NCBI GenBank assembly: GCA_936924235.1
Contig: CAKZHN010000298.1
Span: forward strand, 1 to 23,255
Length of the DNA: 23,255 nt
Reading direction: 5' to 3'
Origin: an uncultured Rhodoplanes sp.
GTDB lineage: Bacteria; Pseudomonadota; Alphaproteobacteria; Rhizobiales; Xanthobacteraceae
The number at the start of each line of letters is the position of its first letter. Position 1 is the stretch's first letter. Of the stretch, positions 1 to 7,952 are shown in pieces. The translations under genes and the position numbers were made by a program. The notes below the pieces were generated by a model. It was not told where the DNA came from. It was given only the letters and a program-made list of their open reading frames with translations, and did no database searches.

Positions 1-1
1 G

Positions 2-499
2 TGGGGGCCGCTCACCGTGGTGGGCGTGATCACGGCGCTCGCCACCTGCGCGGCCGACCAGGCGAGCAAGCTCTGGCTTCTCCGGGTCTACGACCTCGCC
101 ACCAAGGGCGCCGTCAAGGTCATGCCCTATGTGGACTTCGTCCTGACCTGGAACACCGGCATCAGCTACGGCTGGTTCCAGCAGGAGGGCCCGTTCGGCC
201 AATGGGCGCTGCTGGCGCTCAAGGTGATCGCGGTGGCCCTGCTCTGGATCTGGCTCGCCCGGTCCCATTCGAGGTTAACGGCGCTGGCGCTCGGCCTGAT
301 CATTGGCGGGGCGGTCGGCAACGCCATCGACCGGCTGCTCTACGGGGCGGTGGCCGATTTCGTGCTGTTGCACCTGGAAACCGCCTCCTGGCGCTTCAAT
401 TGGTACGTCTTTAACCTGGCCGATGTAGCCATCGTTGCCGGTGTGGCCGTCCTCTTGTATGAATCGCTTCGGGGGGAACGCGCCCCAAAAGCGCCCTGA
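2..499 (+). CDS. lspA: Lipoprotein signal peptidase (signal peptidase II), 5' end cut by the window
   Basis: This inner-membrane aspartyl protease removes the signal peptide from prolipoproteins after lipidation of the +1 cysteine. The frame is open to the left edge and reads Trp-Gly-Pro-Leu-Thr before the GTG at 17, so the true start lies outside, probably only a few codons upstream because the DQASK motif of the first helix is already about 19 residues in. Family landmarks are visible in order: DQASKLW in helix 1, LTWNTGISYGWF (the N-x-G-x-[AS]-[FW] box), GNAIDRLLYG with the first catalytic Asp, and FNLADVAIVAG with the second. Four hydrophobic segments fit the family. Downstream come a BamF-like protein and two M16 peptidases, a common alphaproteobacterial order. 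Identity is secure; only the start is missing. Confidence 0.95.
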   Translation, partial: WGPLTVVGVITALATCAADQASKLWLLRVYDLATKGAVKVMPYVDFVLTWNTGISYGWFQQEGPFGQWALLALKVIAVALLWIWLARSHSRLTALALGLIIGGAVGNAIDRLLYGAVADFVLLHLETASWRFNWYVFNLADVAIVAGVAVLLYESLRGERAPKAP

Positions 500-630
500 T
501 CCCGGGGATAGTGGATTTTGCCGGTCGGAAACCGCCGCAGTTCCACGATTTACCGTGGCTCTCGGGGATCTGGGCTCCAGGCTTCAGCGCATCCGGTGAC
601 GGAATGACGAGCTTTCGTGCAAAACCTAAA

Positions 631-1317
631 ATGACCCGCAAGCTGATCCATGCGGCCTTTGCGGCCGTGATTGGAACCGCCGTGGTCGCAGGCTACGCCG
701 CGACCGCCGCGCGGGCCGACGACGACACCGACGGCGAGGACCCGACGCTGCTCGACACCCAGGTTCTCCAGTACGTGATGAAGGGCCTGGGCCTGAAGCG
801 CGACGGCGACGACAAGGTCATCAATTATCGCGAGCGCTCGCCGCTGGTGCTGCCGAACGGCAAGGAGCTGCCGCCGCCCGAAAAGTCCACCCCGGCCGCC
901 AAGACCGCCAACTGGCCCGACGATCCGGACATCAAGCGCGCCAAGAAGCGCAAGGAAGACGAGAAGAAGCGCAAGGCCTATGTCGAGGGCGTGGACGACA
1001 AGCCGCTGCTGCCGAGCCAGGTGGCCGGCCAGGGCGCCCAGGGACGCGGCGATGGCCCGACCATTCTGCCGGGCTCCGGCAAGTCGGCCGAGCAGTCGAT
1101 GAACCCGAGCAGCCAGCAGGAGCTCGGCGCCAAGGGCATCTTCAGCAAGGTCTGGGGCAACAAGGAAGAACAGGTGACCTTCACCGGTGAGCCGCCGCGC
1201 GCCAGCCTGATCGAGCCGCCCGTCGGCTACCGCACACCATCGCCGAACCAGCCCTACGGTGTCGGCAAGGATGTCTGGATCGCACCAAAAATCGATCGCC
1301 AGGAGCCGGTCCGTTAA
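631..1317 (+). CDS. Exported BamF/DUF3035-like hypothetical protein
   Basis: No enzyme motif is recognisable. From the ATG at 631 the protein begins with a typical Sec signal peptide (TRK, then about 20 hydrophobic residues, Ala-Arg-Ala before Asp-Asp-Asp). An in-frame ATG at 604 would add nine residues; neither start has a strong ribosome binding site. The mature part is hydrophilic and probably largely disordered: an acidic patch, an ERSPLVLPNGKELPPPE segment near residue 70, a Lys/Arg/Glu-rich stretch (KRAKKRKEDEKKRK), then Gly/Pro/Ser-rich sequence ending near VGYRTPSPNQPYGV. The PLVLP...PPP segment and the position between lspA and the M16 pair recall DUF3035/BamF, an alphaproteobacterial accessory of outer-membrane protein assembly. 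BamF is normally a lipoprotein, and no lipobox cysteine is present here, so BamF-like is an inference. Confidence 0.7.
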   Translation: MTRKLIHAAFAAVIGTAVVAGYAATAARADDDTDGEDPTLLDTQVLQYVMKGLGLKRDGDDKVINYRERSPLVLPNGKELPPPEKSTPAAKTANWPDDPDIKRAKKRKEDEKKRKAYVEGVDDKPLLPSQVAGQGAQGRGDGPTILPGSGKSAEQSMNPSSQQELGAKGIFSKVWGNKEEQVTFTGEPPRASLIEPPVGYRTPSPNQPYGVGKDVWIAPKIDRQEPVR

Positions 1318-1433
1318 AGCAGGCGTTTTCGCCCGGGGGCGACCTGCACACGGAAGATTGCACGGCCCGCCGTCATACGACGCGTAAGCTTCAAGCCGCT
1401 TTTGGCCCAACCCGAACCCCGAGCGAGACTGCA

Positions 1434-2816
1434 TTGCCAAAGAACATCAAGCCCCGAGGCTTCCGCCTGACCGCAGCCGGTCTCCTCATTGCGGCCTGCC
1501 TGAGCGCGGGTCCGGCGCTCGCCGAAAAGCCCGTGGTCGGCCACTTCACGCTGAACAACGGCCTCGAGGTCGTGGTGATCCCCGACCACCGCGCCCCCGT
1601 CGTCACCCACATGGTCTGGTACAAGGTCGGCGCCGCCGACGAGACGCCCGGCAAGTCCGGCCTCGCGCATTTCCTCGAACACCTGATGTTCAAGGGCACC
1701 GCCAAGAACCCGATGGGCAAGTTCTCGCAGGCCGTGGCCGCGGTCGGCGGCCAGGAGAACGCCTTCACGTCGCAGGACTACACCGGCTACTTTCAGCGGG
1801 TGGCGCGCGAAAACCTCAAGGAGATGATGGAATTCGAGTCCGACCGCATGACCGGCCTCGTGCTCAGCCCCGAAGCCGTGGTGCCGGAGCTCAAGGTGGT
1901 GCTCGAGGAATACAACATGCGGGTCGGCAACAATCCGCGGGCCAGGCTCTCCGAGCAGATCGACGCCGCACTTTATCTGAACCATCCCTACGGCCGGCCG
2001 ATCATCGGCTGGCGGCATGAGATCGAGGCGCTGACGCGCGACGACGCGATCGCGTTCTACAAGCGCTTCTACACGCCCAACAACGCCGTGCTGGTAATCG
2101 CGGGCGACGTGACCACCGACGAGGTCCGCCCGATGATCGAGGCGACCTACGGCAAGGTGCCCAAAGTCATCGCCGACATCGCGCCCCGCGCGCGGCCGCA
2201 GGAGCCGCCGCCGGTCGCGGAGCGGCATCTGACGCTGGCCGATCCGCGCGTCGCGCAGCCGGCCCTGCACCGCGCCTATCTGGCGCCGTCGTCGACCAGC
2301 GCCAAGCCCGGCGAGTCCGAGGCGCTCGAGGTGCTGGCCTTCATCCTCGGCCACGGCAACACCAGCCGGCTCTATCGTGCCCTGGTCGAGGAGAAAGGCG
2401 TCTCGGTCGGCGCCGGCGGCTTCTACAGCGGCAGCGCTCTCGATCCGTCGCAGTTCGGCGTCTACGGCTCGCCCAAGCCCGGCACGACGCTGCCGCAGCT
2501 CGAAGAAGCCATTGATGGCGTGATCGACGAGTTGCTCGCCAAGGGCGTCACCGCCGACGAAGTCGAACGCGCCACGAGCCGGCTCGTCGCCGAGGCGATC
2601 TACGCCCAGGACAACCAGGCCACCATGGCGCGCTGGTACGGCGCGGCGCTGACCTCCGGCGGCAGCGTCGAGCGGGTGCAGAGCTGGGCCGACCGCATCC
2701 GCGCCGTGACGCCGGACGGCGTGCTCGCCGTCGCCAAGACCTATCTCGACAAGCGCCGGTCGGTGACCGGCTATCTCGTCAAGGACACCGCTGCCAAAGA
2801 GGACAAACGCTCGTGA
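1434..2816 (+). CDS. M16 family zinc metallopeptidase, catalytic subunit
   Basis: Periplasmic M16B (pitrilysin/processing-peptidase-like) protease. The TTG start at 1434 is chosen because no in-frame ATG or GTG lies just upstream, a GAGCGAG stretch precedes it, and it produces a clean signal peptide ending PALA before Glu31. The inverted zinc motif HFLEH is at residues 79-83 (two His ligands and catalytic Glu82), and the third ligand is the Glu in VVLEEYNMR about 76 residues later, matching the M16 HxxEH-x(~76)-E spacing. The C-terminal inactive half runs from about residue 250 and includes the GHGNTSRLYRALVEEKG segment. At 460 residues the length is usual for a single M16B subunit. The stop overlaps the start of the next M16 gene (GTGA), so the two are probably translated together and assemble as a heterodimer. 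The physiological substrate cannot be read from the sequence. Confidence 0.93.
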   Translation: MPKNIKPRGFRLTAAGLLIAACLSAGPALAEKPVVGHFTLNNGLEVVVIPDHRAPVVTHMVWYKVGAADETPGKSGLAHFLEHLMFKGTAKNPMGKFSQAVAAVGGQENAFTSQDYTGYFQRVARENLKEMMEFESDRMTGLVLSPEAVVPELKVVLEEYNMRVGNNPRARLSEQIDAALYLNHPYGRPIIGWRHEIEALTRDDAIAFYKRFYTPNNAVLVIAGDVTTDEVRPMIEATYGKVPKVIADIAPRARPQEPPPVAERHLTLADPRVAQPALHRAYLAPSSTSAKPGESEALEVLAFILGHGNTSRLYRALVEEKGVSVGAGGFYSGSALDPSQFGVYGSPKPGTTLPQLEEAIDGVIDELLAKGVTADEVERATSRLVAEAIYAQDNQATMARWYGAALTSGGSVERVQSWADRIRAVTPDGVLAVAKTYLDKRRSVTGYLVKDTAAKEDKRS

Positions 2817-4147
2817 GCCAGACCATGCGGTGCCTGATCGCATTCGCTGCAGCCTTCGTCGCCTTTGCGGCGCAGCCCGCTGCAGCCACCACCATCGAAC
2901 GCGTCGTGTCGCCGGGCGGCATCGAGGCCTGGCTGGTGCGTGATTCCTCGATCCCTCTGATCGCGATGAACTTCTCGTTCGCCGGCGGCTCGACCGAGGA
3001 CCCCGACACCAAGTCCGGCACCGCCTACATGGTGTCGTCGATGCTCGACGAGGGCGCGGGCCCGCTCGACTCGCGGGCCTATCACCAGCAACTCGAGGAC
3101 AACGCCGTCGAGCTGAACTTCTCGGTGAACCACGACTACTTCCAGGGCTCGATCAAGCTTCTGAAGGAGCGGCAGGACAAGAGCTTCGAGCTCCTGCGCC
3201 TCGCGCTGAACGAGCCGAAGTTCGAACAGGACGCCACCGTCCGCGTGCGCGAGCAGGTGATGGCGGCGCTGCGCCGCGAGACCACCGATCCGGGCTCGAT
3301 CGCGACCCGCGCCTGGTGGGGCACGGCCTTCGAGGGCCATCCCTACGCCCGGCCCAACAACGGCACGCTGGTCTCGGTACCGACCATCACCGGCGACGAC
3401 ATGCGCGACTACGCCCGCCACGTGCTGACGCGCGGCAACCTCAAGGTCGCCGCGGTCGGCGACATCGACGCAGCGGCGCTCGGCAAGGTGCTCGACACGG
3501 TGTTCGGCGCGCTGCCGGCTAGCAGCACGCTGCGCAGCATTCCCGACGTCGCGGTGCACGACACCGGCCGCCGTATCGTGTCGCAGCTCGCCGTGCCGCA
3601 GGCCGTGATCCGGATGGGCGGCACGGGCGTGCCGCGCAAGGACCCGGACTTCATGGCCGCCTACCTCGTCAACCACATCCTCGGCGGCGGCTCGTTCACG
3701 TCGCGGCTGTACGATCAGGTCCGCGAGAAGCGCGGCCTGGTCTATGGCGTCAGCTCTTACATGATGAACCTGCGCCACGCCCCGCTGTTCATGGTCAGCA
3801 CCCAGACCAGCGCCGACCAGACCCGTGAGGCGCTGGAGCTGATCGAGCAGGAAATCGCCAAGATGGTCGCCGACGGCCCGACCGAGGCCGAGCTCGCCAA
3901 GGCCAAGGCGTATCTCAAGGGCGCCTACGCGCTCAATTTCGACACCTCGACCAAGATCGCGGCGATGCTGCTGCAGATCCAGATCGACGATGTCGGCATC
4001 GACTACATCGACAAGCGCAACGGCCTGATCGACGCGGTCACCATCGACGACGCCAAACGCGTGGCCAAGCGGCTCGCCCCCACGGGCTTGCTCACCACTG
4101 TGGTCGGCCAGCCGAAAAATCTCGCCTCCAAGGAGCCGCGCGGCTAG
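2813..4147 (+). CDS. M16 family peptidase, non-catalytic partner subunit
   Basis: Second M16B subunit, starting at a GTG whose last two bases belong to the upstream stop codon; an in-frame ATG at 2825 is the alternative. A signal peptide (to about Ala25) implies export. Where the upstream protein has HFLEH, this one reads YMVSS (residues 72-76) after a shared K-S-G, so all zinc ligands and the catalytic Glu are lost. It keeps the GGGSFTSRLYDQVREKRGLVYG region (Arg298, Tyr311), corresponding to the Arg/Tyr substrate-contact pair of M16 partner subunits. In characterised heterodimeric M16B proteases such as the Sphingomonas A1 pair, one subunit supplies zinc and the other the R/Y pair; this operon fits that division. 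The gene ends before an intergenic palindrome that may act as its terminator. Confidence 0.92.
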   Translation: MSQTMRCLIAFAAAFVAFAAQPAAATTIERVVSPGGIEAWLVRDSSIPLIAMNFSFAGGSTEDPDTKSGTAYMVSSMLDEGAGPLDSRAYHQQLEDNAVELNFSVNHDYFQGSIKLLKERQDKSFELLRLALNEPKFEQDATVRVREQVMAALRRETTDPGSIATRAWWGTAFEGHPYARPNNGTLVSVPTITGDDMRDYARHVLTRGNLKVAAVGDIDAAALGKVLDTVFGALPASSTLRSIPDVAVHDTGRRIVSQLAVPQAVIRMGGTGVPRKDPDFMAAYLVNHILGGGSFTSRLYDQVREKRGLVYGVSSYMMNLRHAPLFMVSTQTSADQTREALELIEQEIAKMVADGPTEAELAKAKAYLKGAYALNFDTSTKIAAMLLQIQIDDVGIDYIDKRNGLIDAVTIDDAKRVAKRLAPTGLLTTVVGQPKNLASKEPRG

Positions 4148-4180
4148 TTCGTTTTCCGCCTGCCTTGATGCAATCCTCGT

Positions 4181-4205
4181 TATGCCCGGGCTTGTCCCGG
4201 GCATA
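4181..4205. repeat. Perfect 10-bp palindromic hairpin (small repeat family), possible terminator
   Basis: TATGCCCGGG, a CTTGT loop, then the exact reverse complement. It follows the M16 operon by 34 bp. There is no downstream T-run, so intrinsic termination is uncertain. A smaller hairpin follows (CCGTC at 4207-4211, GACGG at 4218-4222). The core resembles the palindromes at 9861, 13926 and 18935. Confidence 0.75.
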
Positions 4206-4280
4206 ACCGTCTAAAAGGACGGCGTCGCTTCGCTCGCCCCAGGTCCCGGGCGTGACGGCAAAATTGACGCAACTTATTTG

Positions 4281-4302
4281 GAAAACGCTCTAAACAGTTT
4301 TC
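4281..4302. promoter_or_regulatory. Short inverted repeat in the pgi leader region
   Basis: GAAAAC at 4281-4286 and GTTTTC at 4297-4302 form an inverted repeat in a locally A/T-rich patch 45-66 bp upstream of the pgi start. A TATAGT-like hexamer at 4315-4320 could be a -10 box, but I see no convincing -35 at the right distance. It may be a promoter or operator; the evidence is only positional and compositional. Confidence 0.2.
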
Positions 4303-4346
4303 AACTTTGGCCGTTATAGTCCCGGGGCTTTCACCCGAGGCTTCTG

Positions 4347-5630
4347 ATGGCTCTGCAGCAGAATATCGACCACGCCCGTTCCACCCATTTCGCCGAGGTG
4401 CTGCCGCGCACCGCCGACGCGCTGGCGCATTTGCGCAAGCAGCACGCCGACGGCTCGCTGCCGCTGCTGCGGCTGCCTGAGCGGCACGACGACATCGCGA
4501 CGCTCTTGGGCTATGCCACGCTGCTGCGCGACAACACCACCGACGTGATTTTCTTAGGCACGGGCGGCTCGAGCCTCGGCGGCCAGACGCTGGCGCAGCT
4601 TGCGGGCCACGCGGTGCCGGGCGTGGGCGCCTTGCGCGATCCGCCGCGCATCCATTTCATGGACAATCTCGATCCGGAGAGCTACGCCGCGCTGCTGGCG
4701 CGGCTGCCGCTCAAGACCAGCCGCTTCGTCGCGGTGTCGAAGTCCGGTGGCACCGGCGAGACGCTGATGCAGACCATTGCGGCGCTCGACGCGGTCAAAA
4801 CCGCGAAGCTCGACCCGCACGCGCATTTCCTCGGCATCACGGAGCCTGCCAAGCCCGGCAAGTCGAATGGGCTCCGCGCGCTTCTTGGCGCGCATCAGGT
4901 CACGATGATGGAGCACGACACCGGCGTCGGCGGCCGCTTCTCGGTGCTGACCAATGTGGGGCTTCTCCCCGCCGCGGTGTGCGGTCTCGACATCGGCGCG
5001 ATCCGCGCAGGCGCCGCTGACGCACTCGCGCCGGTGCTCGACCACAACAAGCACCCCGCCGACGTGCCGGCCGCGGTCGGCGCCGCGCTCGCGGCATCAC
5101 TTGCGGACGACAAGCCGATCGCCGTGATGATGGCCTATGCGGATCGTCTCGCGATGTTCACCAAGTGGTACGTGCAGCTCTGGGCCGAGAGCCTCGGCAA
5201 GGACGGCAAGGGCACCACGCCGATCGGCGCGCTCGGACCTGTCGATCAACACAGCCAACTGCAGCTCTATATCGCGGGTCCCCGCGACAAGCTGTTCACG
5301 GTGGTCACACATTCACCCGCCGGCAAGGGCCCGCGCATGAATGCGGAGCTGTCCAAGCTCGGCGGCGAGCCGGATTTCGCCGGCAAGACCATCGGCGACC
5401 TCGTCGCGGCCCAGGGCCGCGCCACCGCCGAGACGCTCGCCAAGAACGGCTGCCCGGTGCGCACCATCCATCTGCCGGTGCTCGACGAACGCCATCTCGG
5501 CGAGTTGTTGATGCACTTCATGCTGGAGACGATCATCGCGGCGCACCTGATCGGCGTCGATCCGTTCGACCAGCCCGCCGTGGAAGAGGGCAAGATCCTC
5601 GCGAAGAAGTATCTGGCGGCTGCCAAGTAA
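4347..5630 (+). CDS. pgi: Glucose-6-phosphate isomerase
   Basis: Interconverts glucose-6-phosphate and fructose-6-phosphate in the cytosol, linking glycolysis/gluconeogenesis with the Entner-Doudoroff and pentose phosphate routes. Visible landmarks: FLGTGGSSLGG (residues 69-79, sugar-phosphate SIS fold), SKSGGTGET (131-139, phosphate loop), GGRFSVLTNVGLLP (195-208, PGI signature 1), the catalytic-region Glu in LWAESLGK (about 281), DQHSQLQLY (300-308), and FDQPAVEEGK (407-416, PGI signature 2 ending in the conserved Lys). At 427 residues it is shorter than the roughly 550-residue enterobacterial enzyme, as in other short bacterial PGIs. The ATG at 4347 is preceded by CGAGGC. It stands alone between two intergenic repeat regions. 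Confidence 0.95.
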   Translation: MALQQNIDHARSTHFAEVLPRTADALAHLRKQHADGSLPLLRLPERHDDIATLLGYATLLRDNTTDVIFLGTGGSSLGGQTLAQLAGHAVPGVGALRDPPRIHFMDNLDPESYAALLARLPLKTSRFVAVSKSGGTGETLMQTIAALDAVKTAKLDPHAHFLGITEPAKPGKSNGLRALLGAHQVTMMEHDTGVGGRFSVLTNVGLLPAAVCGLDIGAIRAGAADALAPVLDHNKHPADVPAAVGAALAASLADDKPIAVMMAYADRLAMFTKWYVQLWAESLGKDGKGTTPIGALGPVDQHSQLQLYIAGPRDKLFTVVTHSPAGKGPRMNAELSKLGGEPDFAGKTIGDLVAAQGRATAETLAKNGCPVRTIHLPVLDERHLGELLMHFMLETIIAAHLIGVDPFDQPAVEEGKILAKKYLAAAK

Positions 5631-5638
5631 CGGCTCTG

Positions 5639-5808
5639 GTGTCCCGGGCGCAGCGCGGCACCAAAAGCGCGTTCACGCGCGTCTTTGACGCGCTATAGCG
5701 AAGCGGAATGATGCGCTGCAGACCCGGGACCGTTCCAGACACCGCCTTTGGAACGGTCCCGCATCTGCGGTGCACCGCTGACGCGCTGCACCGCGTGCGA
5801 GACACGAG
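5639..5808. repeat. Repeat element A: large imperfect palindrome, inverted relative to element B
   Basis: Fills most of the gap between pgi and arfB. It starts GTGTCCCGGGCGCAGCG and ends CGTGCGAGACACGAG. At its centre GGGACCGTTCC (5726-5736) and GGAACGGTCCC (5750-5760) form a perfect 11-bp stem with a 13-nt loop. Bases 5711-5736 are the exact reverse complement of 12099-12124, and the right arm (about 5752-5779) matches the reverse complement of the left arm of the element at 12028-12153. Element A has about 44 extra bases in its left arm, containing AAAGCGCG/CGCGC repeats. No ORF with family resemblance lies in it. It looks like a dispersed intergenic palindromic element. Confidence 0.85.
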
Positions 5809-5835
5809 GCCGATGCGATCTGTTATGTTGCCCTC

Positions 5836-6258
5836 ATGATCCGCGTCACCGATTCCATCAGCATCGACGAGTCCGAGATCGAGGAGAGCTTCGTGCGCTC
5901 GTCCGGACCGGGCGGGCAGAACGTCAACAAGCTCTCGACCGCGGTGCAACTGCGCTTCGACGTGCGGCGCTCGCCGTCAATGCCCAACGACGTGGCGATC
6001 CGGCTGATGCGGCTCGCCGGCAAGCGCATGACCAAGGACGGCGTGCTGGTGCTGATCGCGCAGAACCACCGCACCCAGGAGCGCAACCGCGCCGACGCGT
6101 TGGAGCGGCTGGTCGCGCTGATTCAGGAAGCCGCAGTCAGGCCCACGGTGCGCCGCGCCACCAAGCCGACCAGGGCCTCCAAGGAACGCCGGATCGAAGG
6201 CAAGAAGCACCGCTCCAGCGTCAAGGGCCTGCGGCAGAGCAAGCCAAGCTGGGACTGA
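5836..6258 (+). CDS. arfB: Alternative ribosome-rescue peptidyl-tRNA hydrolase ArfB (YaeJ/ICT1 type)
   Basis: Releases nascent peptides from ribosomes stalled on mRNAs without a stop codon. The RF-1-like domain starts at once with FVRSSGPGGQNVNK; GGQ at residues 26-28 is the catalytic loop shared with class I release factors. The 140-residue length, the absence of codon-recognition domains, and a basic C-terminal tail (TKPTRASKERRIEGKKHRSSVKGLRQSK) that would enter the empty mRNA channel all fit ArfB rather than PrfA/PrfB. There is no clear Shine-Dalgarno before the ATG at 5836, and the leader lies directly after repeat element A. Its stop codon abuts the stop of the convergent DUF3592 gene with no intervening base. 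Confidence 0.95.
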   Translation: MIRVTDSISIDESEIEESFVRSSGPGGQNVNKLSTAVQLRFDVRRSPSMPNDVAIRLMRLAGKRMTKDGVLVLIAQNHRTQERNRADALERLVALIQEAAVRPTVRRATKPTRASKERRIEGKKHRSSVKGLRQSKPSWD

Positions 6259-7242
6259 TCAGCCCCCCATCGCGCCCGAAAAGAACAACCAGTAGAACGC
6301 CACCCCGGGCAGCGCGAAAATTGCGGCTCCGGCAAGCGGCACAAACGTGCCCTTCCGGTTGGCGGGCTCAAGCACGGCGCGCGACGGATCGGCCGGATCG
6401 TAGAACACCGGCACGCTCGCGCCCTTCGCATACTTGCCGAGTATCTTCTGCGGCCCTTCGGGACTCACATAGAGCTCGCTCCAGCCCCACTTCAGCGTAT
6501 CGCCGTGAAACTCGCGGCCGCCGACCTGATAGCTGTAGCGGACGTCGGGGACGAACCTGATCTCCTCGTTCTCGTCCTTGTCGTGGCCGACATGTCTGGC
6601 CACCGACGAAACCGTGATCGTGCCGGACACGGTCGGCCAGAGTGCGCTGCGCCGCTCCCGGCGCAGGATGTCGAAGAATCCGTAGAGACAAAGCCCGGCA
6701 CAACCCAGCGCCGCGGCCGGCACCAGAAACGCCCACAGCGGAACGGCGTTCGACACGTAGACCACCTTGCCGGCGATCGAATGCGCGACCAGCACCGCCG
6801 CGATCGCGCCGAACACGATCACCGCGGCGACAAATGCCGCAAGCGGCCCACTCTTGGTTTCGAGCACCGCCTTCGAGGGACGCTTGGGATCGTAGAACAC
6901 CTCGACCTTGGCGCCGACCGGATATTTCGCGACGATCTGCTTGGCCAGCAGCCGCGTGGTGTGGCCGCGCTCACCGAACACGACGCGGTCGCCCTCGTAG
7001 CTCTTGCCGTCGACGGCGTAGCGGTAGCGCACCGCGGCGGTGCAGTCGCTGTCGTCGTCATCGGTGTGCGAGCCTTCCGCGACCGTGTCGGATGCGATGA
7101 TCTCGCCTTTGGTGCGCGACCAGCTCTTGCCGGCGGCCACCTGGTCACGGCCGCGCCAGATGCCGAGCGCGAAGCAGTAGGTCAGGAACGAGAAGATGCC
7201 GGCCGCGACATAGGTCCACATCAAGGCGGTGTGATCGAGCAC
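6259..7242 (-). CDS. Membrane protein with two DUF3592 domains
   Basis: Function unknown. The 327-residue protein has about four hydrophobic helices (residues 8-30, 132-154, 168-190, 300-322) alternating with two copies of a DUF3592-like beta module. Copy 1 (about 41-128) reads W..TKGEI...VRYRY.VDGK.Y.G...V..FYDP..PSKAVLE; copy 2 (about 202-292) reads WPTVSGTI...VRYSYQVGGREF.GD...V.VFYDPADPSRAVLEP. The repeated plan suggests duplication of a helix-module-helix unit like the one in the single-domain neighbour at 7285-7782, which lies 42 bp upstream on the same strand. The two are probably co-transcribed. The modules likely face the same side of the membrane, but the side is not evident. It ends flush against arfB. 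Confidence 0.85.
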   Translation of the reverse strand: MLDHTALMWTYVAAGIFSFLTYCFALGIWRGRDQVAAGKSWSRTKGEIIASDTVAEGSHTDDDDSDCTAAVRYRYAVDGKSYEGDRVVFGERGHTTRLLAKQIVAKYPVGAKVEVFYDPKRPSKAVLETKSGPLAAFVAAVIVFGAIAAVLVAHSIAGKVVYVSNAVPLWAFLVPAAALGCAGLCLYGFFDILRRERRSALWPTVSGTITVSSVARHVGHDKDENEEIRFVPDVRYSYQVGGREFHGDTLKWGWSELYVSPEGPQKILGKYAKGASVPVFYDPADPSRAVLEPANRKGTFVPLAGAAIFALPGVAFYWLFFSGAMGG

Positions 7243-7284
7243 GGCGCGCTCCCGCTATCGGTCAGTTCAGGATCAGCCGGACGA

Positions 7285-7782
7285 TCAGCCCGCGATCGCG
7301 ATGCCGATGGTGAACAGCGTGTAGACCGCGACTGTCGAGGCGATCACATAGATCGGGCGCATCACCGCGGCGTTGCTGCCGCCGGTCATAAGCACGGCCG
7401 TGCCGGGACGGCTCGGGTCGTAGTGCACCTTGATGGCCGCGCCGGCGCGGTAGCGATCGAGCAGGCGGCGGGCGCGGGTGTATTTGCGGAAGCCCTGGTC
7501 CATGGCCCACTTGATGCGGCTGCCCTCGTAGCGCTGGCCGTCGACCTCGTAGCGGTAACGCACCACCGGCCGGAACCGCTGGCAGCCCGCCTCGCGGTCG
7601 GCCGCGATCGCGCTCTCAATGACCACGCCTTCGACCGCCGGCCAGATCTTGGTGTCGGCGCCGCGCTGGACGGTGAGGCGTCCGGCGAGGATCAGGCCGC
7701 AGGCCGTGGCGCACAGCACGAAGGCCAGCGCGAATTGCAAGAAAAGGTGATCGGGGACAAGGGACATGGCGCCACCAGACAT
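7285..7782 (-). CDS. Single-domain DUF3592 membrane protein
   Basis: Function unknown. It has an N-terminal helix (about residues 13-33), a DUF3592 module (about 46-131, with WPAVEGVV, VRYRYEVDGQRYEG and VHYDPSRPGTAVL) and a C-terminal helix (about 141-163). It is the half-length relative of the downstream two-domain protein. Two starts are possible: ATG at 7782 (used here) or ATG at 7767, which drops five residues and begins MSLVPDH; neither has a strong ribosome binding site. It is divergent from mutL, sharing a 170-bp upstream region that contains a direct repeat. Confidence 0.82.
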   Translation of the reverse strand: MSGGAMSLVPDHLFLQFALAFVLCATACGLILAGRLTVQRGADTKIWPAVEGVVIESAIAADREAGCQRFRPVVRYRYEVDGQRYEGSRIKWAMDQGFRKYTRARRLLDRYRAGAAIKVHYDPSRPGTAVLMTGGSNAAVMRPIYVIASTVAVYTLFTIGIAIAG

Positions 7783-7820
7783 GATGCTTATGCCGTTTGG
7801 TCGCGCGAGATGACCAAAGG

Positions 7821-7868
7821 TTCAGGCGCCATCGCGAATTTCGGGGGCATTTTTTCAGGCGCCCTCGC
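7821..7868. repeat. Direct repeat of 15 bp in the mutL upstream region
   Basis: TTCAGGCGCCATCGC at 7821-7835 and TTCAGGCGCCCTCGC at 7854-7868 differ at one base and are 33 bp apart, about three helical turns. They lie between the divergent DUF3592 pair and mutL. An operator is possible but unproven; each copy contains the palindrome GGCGCC. Confidence 0.4.
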
Positions 7869-7952
7869 CCGACAGCCCTGCCCCCGCTACATTGCCCGGG
7901 CCTTCGAGTCGTGCCGCTGCCGACGCCTGGGCTTATTGAAAGCATAAGGAAA

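Noticed and set aside
543..558. Weak hairpin CCACG/CGTGG after lspA as a terminator
   Set aside because: Only five base pairs and no T-run; easily expected by chance.
1314..4204. Long minus-strand open frames (509 and 477 codons) across the M16 genes
   Set aside because: They mirror the codon structure of well-supported plus-strand genes in GC-rich DNA, are rich in His/Arg/Gly/Ala without family features, and read through the intergenic hairpin.
5748..6560. 270-codon plus-strand frame over arfB
   Set aside because: Out-of-frame with the GGQ-containing arfB, begins within the repeat and has only Arg/Ala-rich sequence.
6642..7148. Short overlapping frames in the DUF3592 region that might encode a small protein
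   Set aside because: All are fully inside the coding sequence of the DUF3592 gene and have no motif or ribosome binding site of note.
6505..7947. 480-codon plus-strand frame opposite the DUF3592 pair
   Set aside because: Low-information sequence, no recognisable domain, and it spans two real genes plus their intergenic region.
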